Shown here: piece after piece, positions 10,541 through 21,715 of the stretch
Layout of the letters: every line of letters starts with the position of its first letter
Numbering within the stretch: position 1 is the stretch's first letter
NCBI GenBank assembly: GCA_030512335.1
Contig: JAULSU010000004.1
Coordinates: 5,394,001 to 5,458,000 of the forward strand
DNA: 64,000 bases
Direction: 5' to 3'
DNA from: Immersiella caudata
Taxonomy: Eukaryota; Ascomycota; Sordariomycetes; Sordariales; Lasiosphaeriaceae
Program-made: the position numbers and the translations under genes
Notes under the pieces: generated by a model
What the model was told of the DNA's origin: nothing
The model's input: the letters and a program-made list of their open reading frames with translations, nothing else
Databases searched by the model: none

Positions 10541-11500
10541 GTGTTTACGCCGGAAAGAGCGAGTCAAGTCTTCCTCCGTCCGTTCAGCAAGCCCGCCATT
10601 GTGGTGTCCGATTACCGCGAGGTTATCGATATCCTGAGCCGCCGAGATGGAGTGGGCTTCAAAAGGGGCATAAAGTCGGATGTTTTCAAGGGCATCATTC
10701 CTCACTCCCTCACCGCCATGGAAACCTTTGACCCGAGGTTCAGGGCGAACAGGGAAATGTCAAAAGGCATCATGATGACCTCTTGGCTGCGTGATGTTAG
10801 TGCTACATTCACTCCTCTCTCGATCAGGAGCTGACTGTCAACAGATCAACGCCCTTTATATTTATCGGGGCACCCTCGACGTCGTCCATATTTGGCGGGA
10901 GACCTATTATGCTGGGCGGGGCCCAGGGCGTAACCGCGACGTTGCAAACGACATCAAATTCTTTGCTTTGCGGCCATATGGGCAGCCATGTTCGGCTTCT
11001 CTTAGCAGGGGTTCGGTGACTCTGTCGAGTCCCTGATCACCATCCCAAGGGACGAAACGGAGCGCGACACCACAGAGATCCGTGAGAGAGTTGCGGCTGA
11101 TCGATGGCCCAAGGAGTTCCAAGCCCTCAGCATCATCGCCGAATATCTTGCTAACGCGTTCTACTCGCCCTTGCCACGTTTCTACCATATCATCAACAAC
11201 CTACGCCCCAGCGTTCGCGAGGCGCGGAGAACCCTCGACAAACACATCTCCTCCTACGACCCCGATGTGAATCACGACACTGTATCCTTCGCACAAGACT
11301 CCGTGTACCACCAAGAGCGACGTATTGCCGAGAAGGAAGGGCGCAAGTTCGATCCGAAGGACCCGCGTATCCGGGACAACCGCTACGGGTATCTTCTCGC
11401 CGGCCACGACACCTCCGCAGGCGCTCTGATCTGGTGCTTGCGCCACCTTCTCGCTCATCCCCCCCCTCTGCCTCTGACGCCGCGGGCACAAGCAACCTGA
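10541..11500 (+). pseudogene. Cytochrome P450 fragment
   Basis: Remnant of a fungal P450 (PF00067). The recognisable part starts with VFLRPFSKPAIVVSDYREV and continues through HSLTAMETFDPRFRANRE. It passes a standard 49-nt intron (10796-10844, GTTAGT, GCTGAC, CAACAG) to NALYIYRGTLDVVHIWRE. After a frame change near 10966 and a stop, it resumes with FGDSVESLITIPRDETERD. It ends with the I-helix motif LAGHDTSAGALIWCLRHLLAHP. The N-terminal membrane anchor, the ExxR motif and the heme-binding Cys loop are all absent. The homology stops at a C run near 11460. It cannot encode a working enzyme. Confidence 0.85.
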
Positions 11501-11580
11501 GCATTTTTTCCTCTGATCATGGCTCATGGCCGCGATAGTGTCTGTATCCAATTCTGAACTATAGTCACCGCACAGCCTAC

Positions 11581-13821
11581 TCATTTGTCGTATCTGTGGC
11601 CCCTGGAAGATTCGCCATGGGTTGACTGGTGGGTATACCACTCATCTGGTGGCGCCGAAGAGTCCGAGTGGGCCGCTTGGAAAAGCTCTATCCTCGTCTT
11701 TCGAGGCTCATCGCCATAAATTGAGGCCCGGGCTGCACCTATATGTATCGTCAGTGTACCTGGGTCATGGAGGAGCGAACAGGGCAACATGTGTTCTAAC
11801 TTACGGAGACTGCTACGCATAGATAATCGTCTTGATAATCGTCTTGATGAAACCCGCTTAGAGTGACTGGAGGAGTCACTGGACTTGGAAAAGACACTAC
11901 CGCTACACGACCCGCTCCCTCCAAACGAGCGGGCGAAATCAGCTTCTATGGGAGTGTCCGTTGTGTCGTCATAGTTCCGGCCAGACAAACCCCCTGAACG
12001 TTTCACGTGGAGGTGTTTATGTCTTGTATCGGGCCCGTTGACGTTACTGCTAGATGAGGTGGTCTTTTCAGTTGTGTCGATGTCGGGAATTTGGGGCGGC
12101 AATGTGGGAATGGCTGCTTTCATATCTGGCGTCGTTGTGGGTGAGGCTGCGGAGTCGTCTAGATCAAGACAAGGGGTGCAATAAGTGTTGGTGCCGTATC
12201 CCGAATCCAGGGGTGGACCATTTGAGGCGCGTGTCTTGGGAGTACGTGGAGGCGAACTGACGACCTCGTCCGAATCCTTCAACGCTGTTGAGGCGGAAAA
12301 GATATCTAGAGAGGTAGGCAAGCCGACGTAGGTGCAGCCAAGTCGAGACTTAATGTCGTTAAGCGTGTCAGTCATCGGTATGACATATGAGTCGCCGAAA
12401 CCGTCTTTTGCCACAACATGGCCCAGAACCTCTGATGTTTCCGGGTCAATGACCCAAGATCCAGAGTCGCCCTCTTCGACTTGATGAGACACAGTGTTAA
12501 CATAAAGACATTTCAACTACGAAAAACGAGTGGAAGACATACCTGTTCCGGTCTCTAGCTGGAGGATGTATGCATTCGAAAACGTTTCACTGCGGCCTAA
12601 CATGACTCGAGCTTTGCTTCCGTGCAGCCTTCCGCGCTGCAATCCGCGGGTGCCACTAGAGATGACGATGTTGCGGTACGGTGCATTTGAGAATGGAATG
12701 TTCGAAGACCGAGTTGAACGTGGGGCCACAAGGTCAACCATTCGGTAGTTGCTGTCTCTTTGGTCTGTCGATATGGCATCGAGATAATTCGGAAGGAGGT
12801 AGCTCATGTGGACCAACGACCAATCCAACTCTGGGGAAGCCGTATTGTATGCATTGTATGCATGATTGCCCAATCCCACGATATTGCCCAACGTCGCTGT
12901 CTTCTGCCACTCCCATGGTGCCAAAGTCTCCGTTGTTGTAAAGGGCGGGAGGAGGATAGGCCGAACCACTGGGGCATCGTGCACGGGGTCATCGTCGGCA
13001 TCATCAGCGCCCGACTCGGGCTCGCTCTCGTCATCTGAGTCTTCTACACTCTCGCCATCCCCGTCCGCAAAGTGAGCCACTGTCAGGCCATAGAACGTCC
13101 ACTTCCCGCCATCAGCAGCAGGGCCCGCTCCAACGATGCCCCCCAAAGTCATCCGCCGCGAGTTGATCACTATGGGCAAGCCACACAGCGTATGTCGCAG
13201 ACGGCGGTCCGTGATGTCTGACGAGCAAAGTGCTTTGATGTCAGAGATCAGGCACACCAGGAAGCTTTTCGTGTGCTCAGCGACAACGACCGCAACTGAA
13301 GTGGAGCTACCGGTGGGAATAAGCAGATCTTTGACTTCCTCCCTGGCGAAGAATTTTTCGATCTTTTTTGACCCCTTGGGTGGAGAGAAGACGACGAGAT
13401 GGGGCCGGGCGCTCGCCTCGCTGCCCCCTAACACCATCAACCGAACAGCTATAGGCTTGAACTTTGGCGGCAGGAATTGGCGGCCCGACTTCAAGAACTC
13501 GACCAGAAGCTGCTCAACTCTGGGCGAGGTCGCCCCAAACCATTCGAGCGTGGCATCATCGAGCGGTGTTTCGAAGCACACTAGATCGGGCCGTGGAGAG
13601 AAGAGACGCCGGGCACAAGTCTCCACCTGATCTCCTTCGTTTGTTGCGAAAAGCTTGAAACGACCGGGTGACGTTTCGGATGAGGTGTCGTTCGCTGGCG
13701 TTGACGTGAGACTGCTGTATCCCGAGTCCACGCGGTGATCGGCACTGGGACCCGAAGACTCGTACGCCATGTTGGGGCAATTGCCGAGAGACTTAGGAGG
13801 GAAATCTATTGTTCCCGACAC
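11581..13821 (-). CDS. Trypsin-fold serine protease-like protein
   Basis: Two exons, 13821-12543 and 12479-11581, joined across a 63-nt intron (GTATGT to ATCAAG), give 725 aa. An in-frame ATG at 13770 is an alternative start. A chymotrypsin-like triad is visible: His in GLTVAHF, Asp in ELDWSLV and Ser in EEGDSGSWV, the last completed exactly at the splice junction. No signal peptide is present, so the enzyme should act inside the cell. An acidic insert (DSDDESEPESGADD) separates His from Asp. The C-terminal 230 residues are Ser/Thr-rich and probably disordered. DSGYSS near the N-terminus and DSGYGT in the tail resemble phosphodegron-like motifs. A further in-frame 66-nt intron (11804-11739) is possible. 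Similar cytosolic proteases occur near fungal NLR/HET genes. A link to defence signalling is inference. Confidence 0.75.
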
Positions 13822-14323
13822 TGCAAATCGCTGACGGGTAGCGGATCAAAGAGAAGGAATTGCAAGAATTTCCACCCCCCCCATGGATTCGAATCGGTGG
13901 GTGACGGGGGTTTGAAGGTGAAGAATGCATTGTTCGGTTCTTTGAGCTTTGAGGACCGCAGCAGCCCAAAAATCACTTTTCTGGGGCTGTGCAGACGCGC
14001 ACCTTCCCTTGATGTGCATTCAAACTCATCCGTTTGGGCGTGCCGAGTCGGCCCCCCTTCGCCTACCCGGCCAATGATGATTCCCCGCTCGAATGCGGCA
14101 CGATGCATTCCATGGGTATTCTCGCAGCCTGAGAGGGAGCCAATGCACATCGTTGGTTTCCAAGGCAGGAAACTTTATCTCTCACCGCTTCACACAACAG
14201 CATCGCTGTGAAATCAGCACGCGAACAAGCAACCCTCATTCCTCGTCCAAAATGTGAAGTCCCCTGGCGGCCATCACATTTATCACCACAAGAGGAAAGC
14301 GAGGGAATCAAAAAACAACCTCC
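13822..14323. other. Divergent intergenic region
   Basis: Lies between the protease start and the membrane protein gene on the other strand, so it probably holds both promoters. No gene supported. Confidence 0.5.
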
Positions 14324-15531
14324 TTTGATCGCCTGTCTCTTTGCCGTATCCTCTGGGGCTGGCCAGATTGTTCTATCTGTGACGACCAGAACAAGTCAGA
14401 ATCGAACTGCACCAAGTCAGGCTGTCCCGGAACCCGGCTTAAAGCCCTAGAACCCTTCTTTCAGCACTACCAAGAGACCGCCGCCTCCTACATCCCTGAA
14501 TTTCTCCCCGGCGCCTCTCCCGCACTCGAAAGTCACGAGGACCTTCTTCATTTGATCTCTTACATCAAACAACATCCCGCCCTACCTCTCAGCGAGCTGG
14601 CGAAGGGCTTCTTCTCTGGGAAGCAGGGGAGCCATGGCAGCCGCCCCACAGAAGCAGACCAGCGTCGAGCATTGCTCACGGCCCTGAAAGCAATGAGCAT
14701 GATCGACTGCTCTGCCGTTGAGAATGCTGGAACAGGAGTACTTACAAAGGGATCTGTCCAAGCCTCGTCATGGAAGCCCACTGAGCCATACGCAGATCTG
14801 TGGGCGACCCTCTTCCCAGCGAAACCTTCTCCAGAACTGCATGACTCTCCAACGTCACCTATCATCAGATCAAACTTGAGCGCCCGGAAACTGGTCAAGA
14901 TCGGAGGTTTGACGCTGCAAGCAACCAGTGACTTGCGAAACCACCTTCGCCTCGACACTAAATCTGGAATTCTGGAAATATACCACCACACCAGCGTTCT
15001 CAAGGAGCACCTTTATGAAACGAGAGATCACCCAGATGCATGGTAATGTGTACCGTTTCTTCAACCCGCCGCTACAGAAACAAAATACCCGAGACACCAG
15101 ATACTAACAGCACCAGCGGCAATTTACCACGCGAGCTAGCCCTAGAGACCCTCAATACAATTTACACTATCCTCTTCCCCTTTGCAGACATTGGCTCGCA
15201 GAGCATCCTCCGCAAGCTGATCAGAAAGGGAGGCTTCGACACTGACTGCCGCCGATCTGCCTCAACCGCGTACCGAAGGCCAGACGAGGATCAGCTTGTC
15301 TTCAAGTACTGGGGAGCGCGTCTCATGGATCTCTACGACGAAGTGGATGATCCAACCCCCAGGGGCTACTTTGAGAGGTGGCTCCAACGGAGGAGCGGCG
15401 CGCGATATGTCATGATGGCGACGTTGGTGGGTGTCGGTATTGCTATCGTCTTGGGTATGTTGGGTCTGGCTGTTGGCATCTTCCAGGCGTGGGTGGCGTA
15501 CCAGCAGTGGCAACATCCGGTGTCAACATGA
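14324..15531 (+). CDS. Conserved fungal membrane protein, start unresolved
   Basis: Coding sequence runs from about 14324 (ILWGWPDCSICDDQNKSESNC) to 15042, then after a 74-nt intron (GTAATG, TACTAAC, CACCAG) from 15117 to 15531. The soluble part includes LKALEPFFQHYQETAASYIP and a helical LSELAKGFF segment. After the intron come NLPRELALETLNTIYTILFP and YWGARLMDLYDEVDDPTPRG. The protein ends with one transmembrane helix (GARYVMMATLVGVGIAIVLG) and a QAWVAYQQW tail. I recognise this layout from large families of uncharacterised ascomycete proteins. No ATG exists in this frame between an upstream TGA and 14330, so a 5' exon is missing from my model or the N-terminus is lost. Function unknown. 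Confidence 0.7.
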
Positions 15532-16259
15532 CAACATCCCCGCTCCTCTACCGAGATGCGAAATGCCAGCTACACTGCTTCCACAAAGAGATGATTTTTG
15601 CCAAGTCTACCATTTTGGATTGGATTGGAGCTATCGAACCACTTTGCATCATACTTCCTGGGCATTTCCCCAAAATGAAGCAGCCCCTGAGGGCCGAACC
15701 ATTTCTAAATTCGATGATCCACCAGGCAGTTATAAAGCTTCTGAGATAAATGAACGTTATCTGCGCTTTATTAATCCTATGGTACCTAGTACACGCTATT
15801 CAGCAGTGGATTGCAAACCCCCTTGAAGGAGAAGAGAGGGTTAGTAGGAGATTTTCTATTCATTCATTCAATGCCCCTGCGTTAACGGGTTGGAGAAAAT
15901 GACCGAAACTTTCGGAATTCGCAGATAAATTGGAGGATACTCAACAACTACGACCAACACCTGTTTGCCCCTTTGCCTGGTGTAACGGGGACCACCATCC
16001 ACCACAGTTGATGCAAGGAGGTAACATAGGTACTCTAGATACCGGTACAAGCACACCGTAAGGTGTGATATTACTGTGATGCGCTTCCGGTTTTGTAGTC
16101 ACCAATCTGGGCTGACGTAATGTCCAGTTTTTGTGACTTTGTCCACGTTTGGCTCAGGCCAGCCTCAACTTTGCTCAGGCTTGCTCACATCTACTCAAGT
16201 GAATTGCTGTCCAGCGCCGGAAGTATTCGGAAAGCCCCCCGTCAATTTGAACCACCAGC
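15532..16259. other. Convergent intergenic region
   Basis: 3' flanks of the membrane protein gene and of the HET gene on the opposite strand. Nothing further recognised. Confidence 0.5.
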
Positions 16260-18491
16260 TCAGCACAAGATCATCTCCTCCTTAGTCGGGCCAAAGGCCA
16301 ACCAATCTTCCACATCAAGGCTCGCCAACCCCCTTCTGCAATATCGAAAAGGCTTGGACCCCACACCATGTTCAACCATCATGACGTACTGCGTTCCGGA
16401 TGTCGTGTGCGACAGTGCAAGACATTCTACGTGGTTTCCAACCGTCAGTAGCTCCCCCGTGTCTGTTGTCCACCCCCAGAACTGGGAATCTCCCTCCCCA
16501 TCAGACGGCTCATGCTGAGCCGAAAGGACGGAAAGATCAACCATAGCAAGATACCCCTTGATCGGCAACTCTGCATGGGAGACTTCGGACACTGAGCTGG
16601 TCGGCATCAAATCCGGCTTCAAGGCTGATCCAGTTTGCTGCGCCTGATTGTGGCAGTCCCAGGGCCAGGAGATATCAGAAATGACCTTCACCTGCTCGCC
16701 AGCTGACCTCGACGAGGTGTTACCAACTCGTTCGTACTCCACGGCCCCAATCCATCCACTCCACGCCCAAGACGGGAAGCCAGCGCGGCGGCGAAGGTGA
16801 CTTGCGGCAAGCTGCTGAGTCTTCCACTTCGCCGTCTGGTGAGCCTTGGTGATGGGAATGGCGTCGCACTCAAAGTACTCAACCTCGGCCGAGGTATCCC
16901 ACGGTGATAGCTCCCACTGCGGCGCAGCCTTCCACAGAAGTGCGGCGTCAAATAGCATGCGTGGCAGGCCATTGACGAACTCTCGGCTCCCGAGTTGCGT
17001 TCCTAGACTCGCTGTCACCCCGGCGAAGGCCTTCAGAATGTCGTTTTGGGATGTCAGGTTCCGGTTGTTAAAATCTCTGACGCTCAGGTCGTAAGTGTGG
17101 AAGAACACGCCGAGACCGGCCTGAGCCGCGTCTGGCGGGATTCTGTTCGATGGCCGATGAGAAGATGGCTCAACCTGCTCGCCAAAAGGCTGAACCGGGA
17201 TTGTTCGACGCGGTTCATCGGGAGATAGCACAGCTGCAAGATAGTCGTTGCCTTCGTCATACCATGCATCCTCGCAAATGCGTTCGTAGGAACACTTCCA
17301 GTAGACATGGGAGCCAGTGAAAATGATCTTGCGGCGGGAGAAGCGGTCCTCCTGGAATGTCCAACCCCTGGTTTTCCACGCAGAATCAGCCAGGGCATCG
17401 AGCAGCTGCGGCGCGGCGTGCGCCAGCGTGATATCTTGGGCGCTGAATGTGAGCTGCTCCGCCCCGCGCGAGCCCGGTCTCGCGCCGGGAAGGCCTGCGT
17501 TGGCGTCACTACCGAACGCCGCGACGATGGTAACCGTTGCAGCCTCGTAGATCAAACACATGGCAGGAAGGGTGTCCTTCAGCTCTTCGTTGTCGTCCTG
17601 CGCAATGCAAAGCGCATCGACCCAGAGATAGCGCGCCCCAAGCATCTTGACCACTTCGATGGCGTCCAGGACCGTTTGTGGAATTTGATCCGCTACCGCG
17701 CCAAGATCCAGGAAGGAAGCGCCGTCGGGCCGCGGCTGGAAATCGGCCTTGTATGCCTTATAGACCTTTGCAGCACCCCAGACGTACGAGAGAGCTACGT
17801 AGGGACAGTCGGGCGGTGCGTCAACGACGCGGAGGGTGAGCACGTCAATAACCCGGAACCGGAACGGCAAATTTGCGCAGGTCGCCAGTCTCGTCCACGT
17901 CTGGCATCCCCCACAGCCAAGCCCGCGAGGGCCAATGCTGCAGTTGAACCCTTTGTGCTCAGACTTGCAATAGTCAAGCCAGTGTTTCGGCAAGGTGTGG
18001 TCCATGAGGCCTGTAGCGGGGATGCGCACGGCGCTGCGATAGCGATTGCTTTCGGGTGTGTGCTCGGTCAGGGGGACGATGTCGATCGGATAGGGGTAGA
18101 CGAGCTTGAAAGCGGTACCATCGCCAGCAAGAGCACTGATTCTCCACCTGTAAGATGTCGAATAGCCCGACTCAAGCCGCCTGCAGTGTGCCACCTCGTG
18201 CTCTTCGTATTCCGTGGCAGACAAGCGAGCCGGCCACACGGCCACGAGAGTGCTGAACTCGTCGTCCGCAGCGTCGAACGAGGCATTCGGGTAAGTCAAC
18301 TCCCTCGCCGCGACGCAGAAGCTGCAAAAATCACATTTTGTCTCCTTGGCCATGGCGCGGTATCCCTTCAATGTGATCCCCCCTGCAAGCAGCACATTGA
18401 ACTTCGATGTCCGAAAGTGGTCTTTCCATCGAATCTTGCGGCAATCGGAGCAAAGATTCTGGTCCGTCCAGGGGCCCAGAAATTTGGACAT
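16260..18491 (-). CDS. HET-domain protein
   Basis: A single-exon HET (PF06985) protein of 743 aa if started at the ATG at 18491 (MSKFLGPW; good CACAATGTC context). The open frame extends to 18617 without family character. N-terminal cysteine pairs (LCSDCRK, CDFCSFC) are typical of the long HET subclass and may bind metal. The HET core spans roughly residues 231-380: YVALSYVWG, ARYLWVDALCIAQDD and a TVTIVAAFG segment. It is followed by the conserved WKTRGWTFQEDRFSRRKIIF. The C-terminal part contains the family's FPSWAWSGWIG motif. No intron or lesion was seen, so the gene appears intact. Predicted role: nonself recognition and cell-death signalling in the cytosol. Confidence 0.92.
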   Translation of the reverse strand: MSKFLGPWTDQNLCSDCRKIRWKDHFRTSKFNVLLAGGITLKGYRAMAKETKCDFCSFCVAARELTYPNASFDAADDEFSTLVAVWPARLSATEYEEHEVAHCRRLESGYSTSYRWRISALAGDGTAFKLVYPYPIDIVPLTEHTPESNRYRSAVRIPATGLMDHTLPKHWLDYCKSEHKGFNCSIGPRGLGCGGCQTWTRLATCANLPFRFRVIDVLTLRVVDAPPDCPYVALSYVWGAAKVYKAYKADFQPRPDGASFLDLGAVADQIPQTVLDAIEVVKMLGARYLWVDALCIAQDDNEELKDTLPAMCLIYEAATVTIVAAFGSDANAGLPGARPGSRGAEQLTFSAQDITLAHAAPQLLDALADSAWKTRGWTFQEDRFSRRKIIFTGSHVYWKCSYERICEDAWYDEGNDYLAAVLSPDEPRRTIPVQPFGEQVEPSSHRPSNRIPPDAAQAGLGVFFHTYDLSVRDFNNRNLTSQNDILKAFAGVTASLGTQLGSREFVNGLPRMLFDAALLWKAAPQWELSPWDTSAEVEYFECDAIPITKAHQTAKWKTQQLAASHLRRRAGFPSWAWSGWIGAVEYERVGNTSSRSAGEQVKVISDISWPWDCHNQAQQTGSALKPDLMPTSSVSEVSHAELPIKGYLAMVDLSVLSAQHEPSDGEGDSQFWGWTTDTGELLTVGNHVECLALSHTTSGTQYVMMVEHGVGSKPFRYCRRGLASLDVEDWLAFGPTKEEMILC

Positions 18492-18948
18492 TGTGAGATG
18501 GTTGGAATTACTGGTAAGTTGCCAAATGCTGCTCATTCTACCCCTCCCCGCCTTTGCCCGAAGTCTCCACCAGCGACCCAAGCAGGAGCGACCTGCACGC
18601 TGCAGGTATTTGACCAATCGCGCTGCTAGTCAATAGCCCATCAGTCAGGTTGGGACTACGAACAAAAATGGCAATTCGTCTCGGCTTTCTGGCACTGTCT
18701 TATACCTCGGGCTGCAAATAGTTCGTCTCAACCGTGGGCGCCGCGGTGTCGACGCCAGCTTGAATTGCAGCTATCGGACTACCTAGAATTGTACCTATCT
18801 CGAAACGATCCCTCACGTCGAAGTCCTCCACCTTCGATGCCCCCTCAACTGTGAAAGCCCGAGGCGATGGAAAGGGGCCTCCTGTGTTGCATCAAATGTC
18901 AACCACACCTTCTCCGCACGATTACGTGACGCACGTACCTGGTCTCAT
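18492..18948. other. Intergenic region
   Basis: Promoter of the HET gene and 3' flank of the secreted peptide gene, both on the minus strand. No gene supported. Confidence 0.5.
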
Positions 18949-19146
18949 CTAATGACCGCAAACAGGGCAGCAGCCACTTCCACTGCGCAGGCAAGCACGG
19001 AGGTTGAAGCCGTGGACCTTCTCTGGCTCAGGGGCGCGCTTCATGGCCTCCTTCATGGCCTCTCTCTTCTCCTCATCAGGGGTGGGGGCAGCGGCGACGC
19101 CAAGAGCCAGCATGGCGACGGTGAAAGCGAGGATGTTGAGCTTCAT
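18949..19146 (-). CDS. Secreted Kex2-processed cysteine-rich peptide precursor
   Basis: A 65-residue precursor. The start is the ATG at 19146, because a cleavable signal peptide follows directly (MKLNILAFTVAMLALGVAAA). The upstream in-frame ATG at 19179 would bury it. After the signal come TPDEEKR and EAMKEAMKR, two Lys-Arg sites for Kex2 protease. The EA dipeptide after the first recalls fungal pheromone-type processing. Cleavage after the second would release a 28-residue C-terminal peptide with four cysteines in the pattern C-x6-CC-x2-C (ACLRSGSGCCPVCGH). The divergent neighbour across about 830 bp encodes a UstYa-type oxidase, the enzyme class that modifies dikaritin RiPPs. This peptide has Phe but no Tyr, so a substrate relation is only a hypothesis. 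A plain secreted effector or antimicrobial peptide is the alternative. Confidence 0.75.
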   Translation of the reverse strand: MKLNILAFTVAMLALGVAAAPTPDEEKREAMKEAMKRAPEPEKVHGFNLRACLRSGSGCCPVCGH

Positions 19147-19974
19147 TGTGGTGTTGGTGTGGTGGTTTGGTGGGGACAATAAAATTGTTGAGTTTAGAAA
19201 GTGAAGAAGTTGTGGTGATTGCTGTGATGAAGAGGAGAAGAGCAGTCCTCAGAGCGAGAAGATGGGGGTTTATATCTTCGTTTCTCTCGTTGGCGATGCC
19301 CGTGAGCATTGCCCACCTCTCCTCTGGTGAGTCTTTGGCGCTCGGTTAGCCCGTGATCCCTCTCCCTGTCATCTCCCTCCCGTCGTCTCACCGTCACCCC
19401 CCAAGTCCAATCTCGGTAGAATACGCCTTGATAGAAAGAAAAGGACCCAGAAGAGAATGCCTCATCCTCTTCCTGGAATAGCAGGTGCATCTTCGCCTCC
19501 CCCGTGGTGTTCAGCTTGACCTATGGGCCTGACCGATGGGGATGGACTTCACAACGCATGATGCTTGATTGCTTCCGTGATCATCGTGTAATGACTCCTG
19601 TTTGCGGCGTCGAGCACAGGACTTGGACGGCGCCTGGCGTTCCAGAGCTCGGATGCGACGTCGATGGGAGATAACGAGCCTCTGTTGAAACCATTGAAGG
19701 GGCGAGGTCGGCCCGAAGCTCTGTTATTGGATCAAAAACAGTGCAACGAGCCCCTTGTGTAACTGATAATGCCTCCTCAGTGGCTGTTATCTTCTCGCCC
19801 CCAAAGAGGCTGCGGCGATGGCGGCGCATGTCTATTCTCGCGTCTCTGGTAACCAATCATGCTTTTCCTTGCTGGCAACAAGGCATAAGCGCAGAATCCA
19901 ACGGTTTACAAAGCTATTTGAAGTTCCCCTCGGTACCGTGTGTTGAGATTCCCTATTTACCTTCAAGCAACGAC
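19147..19974. promoter_or_regulatory. Divergent promoter region, peptide / UstYa pair
   Basis: An 828-bp stretch between two divergently transcribed genes, so it must contain both promoters and could allow co-regulation. No specific operator was identified. Confidence 0.45.
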
Positions 19975-20902
19975 ATGGCACCAAGAACATTCAGGGGGTA
20001 TCGCCCTCTACTCGGCACCTCTCGCGAGGAGACTGAGGAGAGGTTCGACTATGTTCATCCTAAGACTCGTTTTGGTTGGAAGGACAGCGGGGCGATGTTC
20101 TGCTCTTTCGTCGCTCTCAGTTGCCTCAACATCATGGGGATCTTGTATACCGTGATAATCCACACGTCCATTTCTGAGACAGAGATGAACTATGATATCA
20201 AACGGACTTCTTCATATTGTAAGCGCAAAAACCTCGCACCATCTCATGGCATCCTGGCTGACTTTGATCACAGCTCCCATCTTTGACCTCGTGGACATGC
20301 ATCTCGCCCCGGCGACATTCAACGGCGCGCTCAGAGACAACACCTCAATCTGGAGAATGCCACCCTCACCAGAGGTTGACGCCGCCTGGGATCGTATCTC
20401 CGCTGAGGATATGCAAATCGTCACCGTCTCGGCCGAGGACGTCCGCCGCTCCGGAAAAGATCCCTCCATCTGCGTCAAAGCACCCGAGTCATGGGGGCTC
20501 GGAAATGATGCCTACATCGCGCAGGTCGAGGTCTTCCACCAAATCCATTGCTTGAATGAGCTGCGTAAAGAGATGCACCCCGACTACTACCAGAGCTCGC
20601 CCCCTACGGAGCTGCATCTAGCTCATCGTGCGCATTGCATCCACATGTTGCTTCAAGCGCTCATGTGCAGCGCTGATGTCGGCATCATCACGCATAACTG
20701 GGTGCACGACGAGAGGTATTCGGAACCGAAGACAAGGGCGTTTCCAGACTTTGGGGCAAACAAGATGTGCCGGAACTTCGACGCCGTAATGGATTGGCTG
20801 AGAGAGAAGGGCGGTATTCGGGACTTTGCGAGCAAGTTCCCCATGAAGCATCCTCCAGGGGCACCTGTCATTCAGGGGGAGGGCTATGCAACGTCAGAAT
20901 GA
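19975..20902 (+). CDS. UstYa-family (DUF3328) oxidase-like protein
   Basis: Two exons, 19975-20218 and 20274-20902, split by a 55-nt intron (GTAAGC, GGCTGAC, TCACAG), give 290 aa. One transmembrane segment lies near residues 40-62 (SFVALSCLNIMGILYTVII). It is followed by a lumenal domain with the two HxxHC motifs that define the family (PF11807): HQIHC and HRAHC. The conserved HNWV follows the second. UstYa proteins are known from ustiloxin and related pathways, where they oxidise or cyclise ribosomal peptides. Many paralogues work in other metabolite clusters or have no known role. The divergent neighbour encodes a secreted peptide precursor with Kex2 sites. There is no intact P450, methyltransferase or protease cluster nearby. 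Confidence 0.9.
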
Positions 20903-21316
20903 GCATGCGGGGGAACTGAAACGGGACGCCTCAAAGTTGCATACCTGATATCGATAGATAGAAAAGCTTGGCGGAGAGAATCTGAAAATGGAAACCCCAT
21001 CGCGGCAAAAGAACCTTGGGTCGCACAGCCAAGCGGGCAAACTGCCTTGCTTTACGCCTGTAACATTCCGCCTCGTCGCTTAACGGATGCAACATGGGGG
21101 CCAGCCAATAAATGTCGGTACTTTGCCGCCGAGCTGAAAGATAGGCTGTTCCAAACGAACGAGGTTCATGGTGTGTTGGGGGGGCGGCACAGCAGCATGA
21201 CCAACCGCGATGGCTAAATAGAGCTTCCGAGGTTCCTTCATAAACCTCTTTCGCGCACCAAGGTGAGCCGAGCTCCTTCTCCGTGATCCCATCCACCACA
21301 ATAGCCAATCTTCAGA
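20903..21316. other. Intergenic region
   Basis: 3' flank of the UstYa gene and promoter of thioredoxin. No other feature recognised. Confidence 0.5.
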
Positions 21317-21715
21317 ATGACGGTCCATCCTATCTCGACGTAAGTACTTCCGCTTTCTCGTACGGGCCAACTACTCACCGCACCGTCCAGCGATGCCTCC
21401 TTTAGGGAGATCATCAAGACGAACAAGATTGTCTTGCTTGACTTCTTTGCGACCTGGTGTGGGCCATGCAAAGTCATCTCCCCCGTTGTTTCCAAGATGT
21501 CCGACGACGAAAAGTACCAGGGCGTCTACTTCGGCAAGATTGATGTCGAGGTGCTCTCAGATCTGAGTGATGAGCTCGATGTGCAAGCTATGCCAACCTT
21601 CTTGTTGTTCAAGGACGGTGTTCAGATGGGCAAATTGCTCGAGCCCAAGCCAGCAGAGCTGGCGAGTTTGTTGGAAAAAGGGTTGGAGACGGCGGGCGGA
21701 GCAGCCGCGGCGTGA
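21317..21715 (+). CDS. Thioredoxin
   Basis: Two exons, 21317-21339 and 21391-21715; the 51-nt intron has GTAAGT and GTCCAG ends. The 115-residue protein is a full-length thioredoxin (PF00085). It has the active site WCGPC in FFATWCGPCKVISP and the cis-proline motif AMPTFLLFKDG opposite it. A glycine/alanine C-terminal tail is present. There is no signal or transit peptide beyond the eight-residue first exon, so a cytosolic disulfide reductase working with thioredoxin reductase is expected. The tiny first coding exon is common in fungal thioredoxin genes. Confidence 0.95.

Noticed and set aside
17307..18629. 440-codon plus-strand frame
   Set aside because: Antisense shadow of the HET gene at 16260-18491, low hydrophobic order and no domain.
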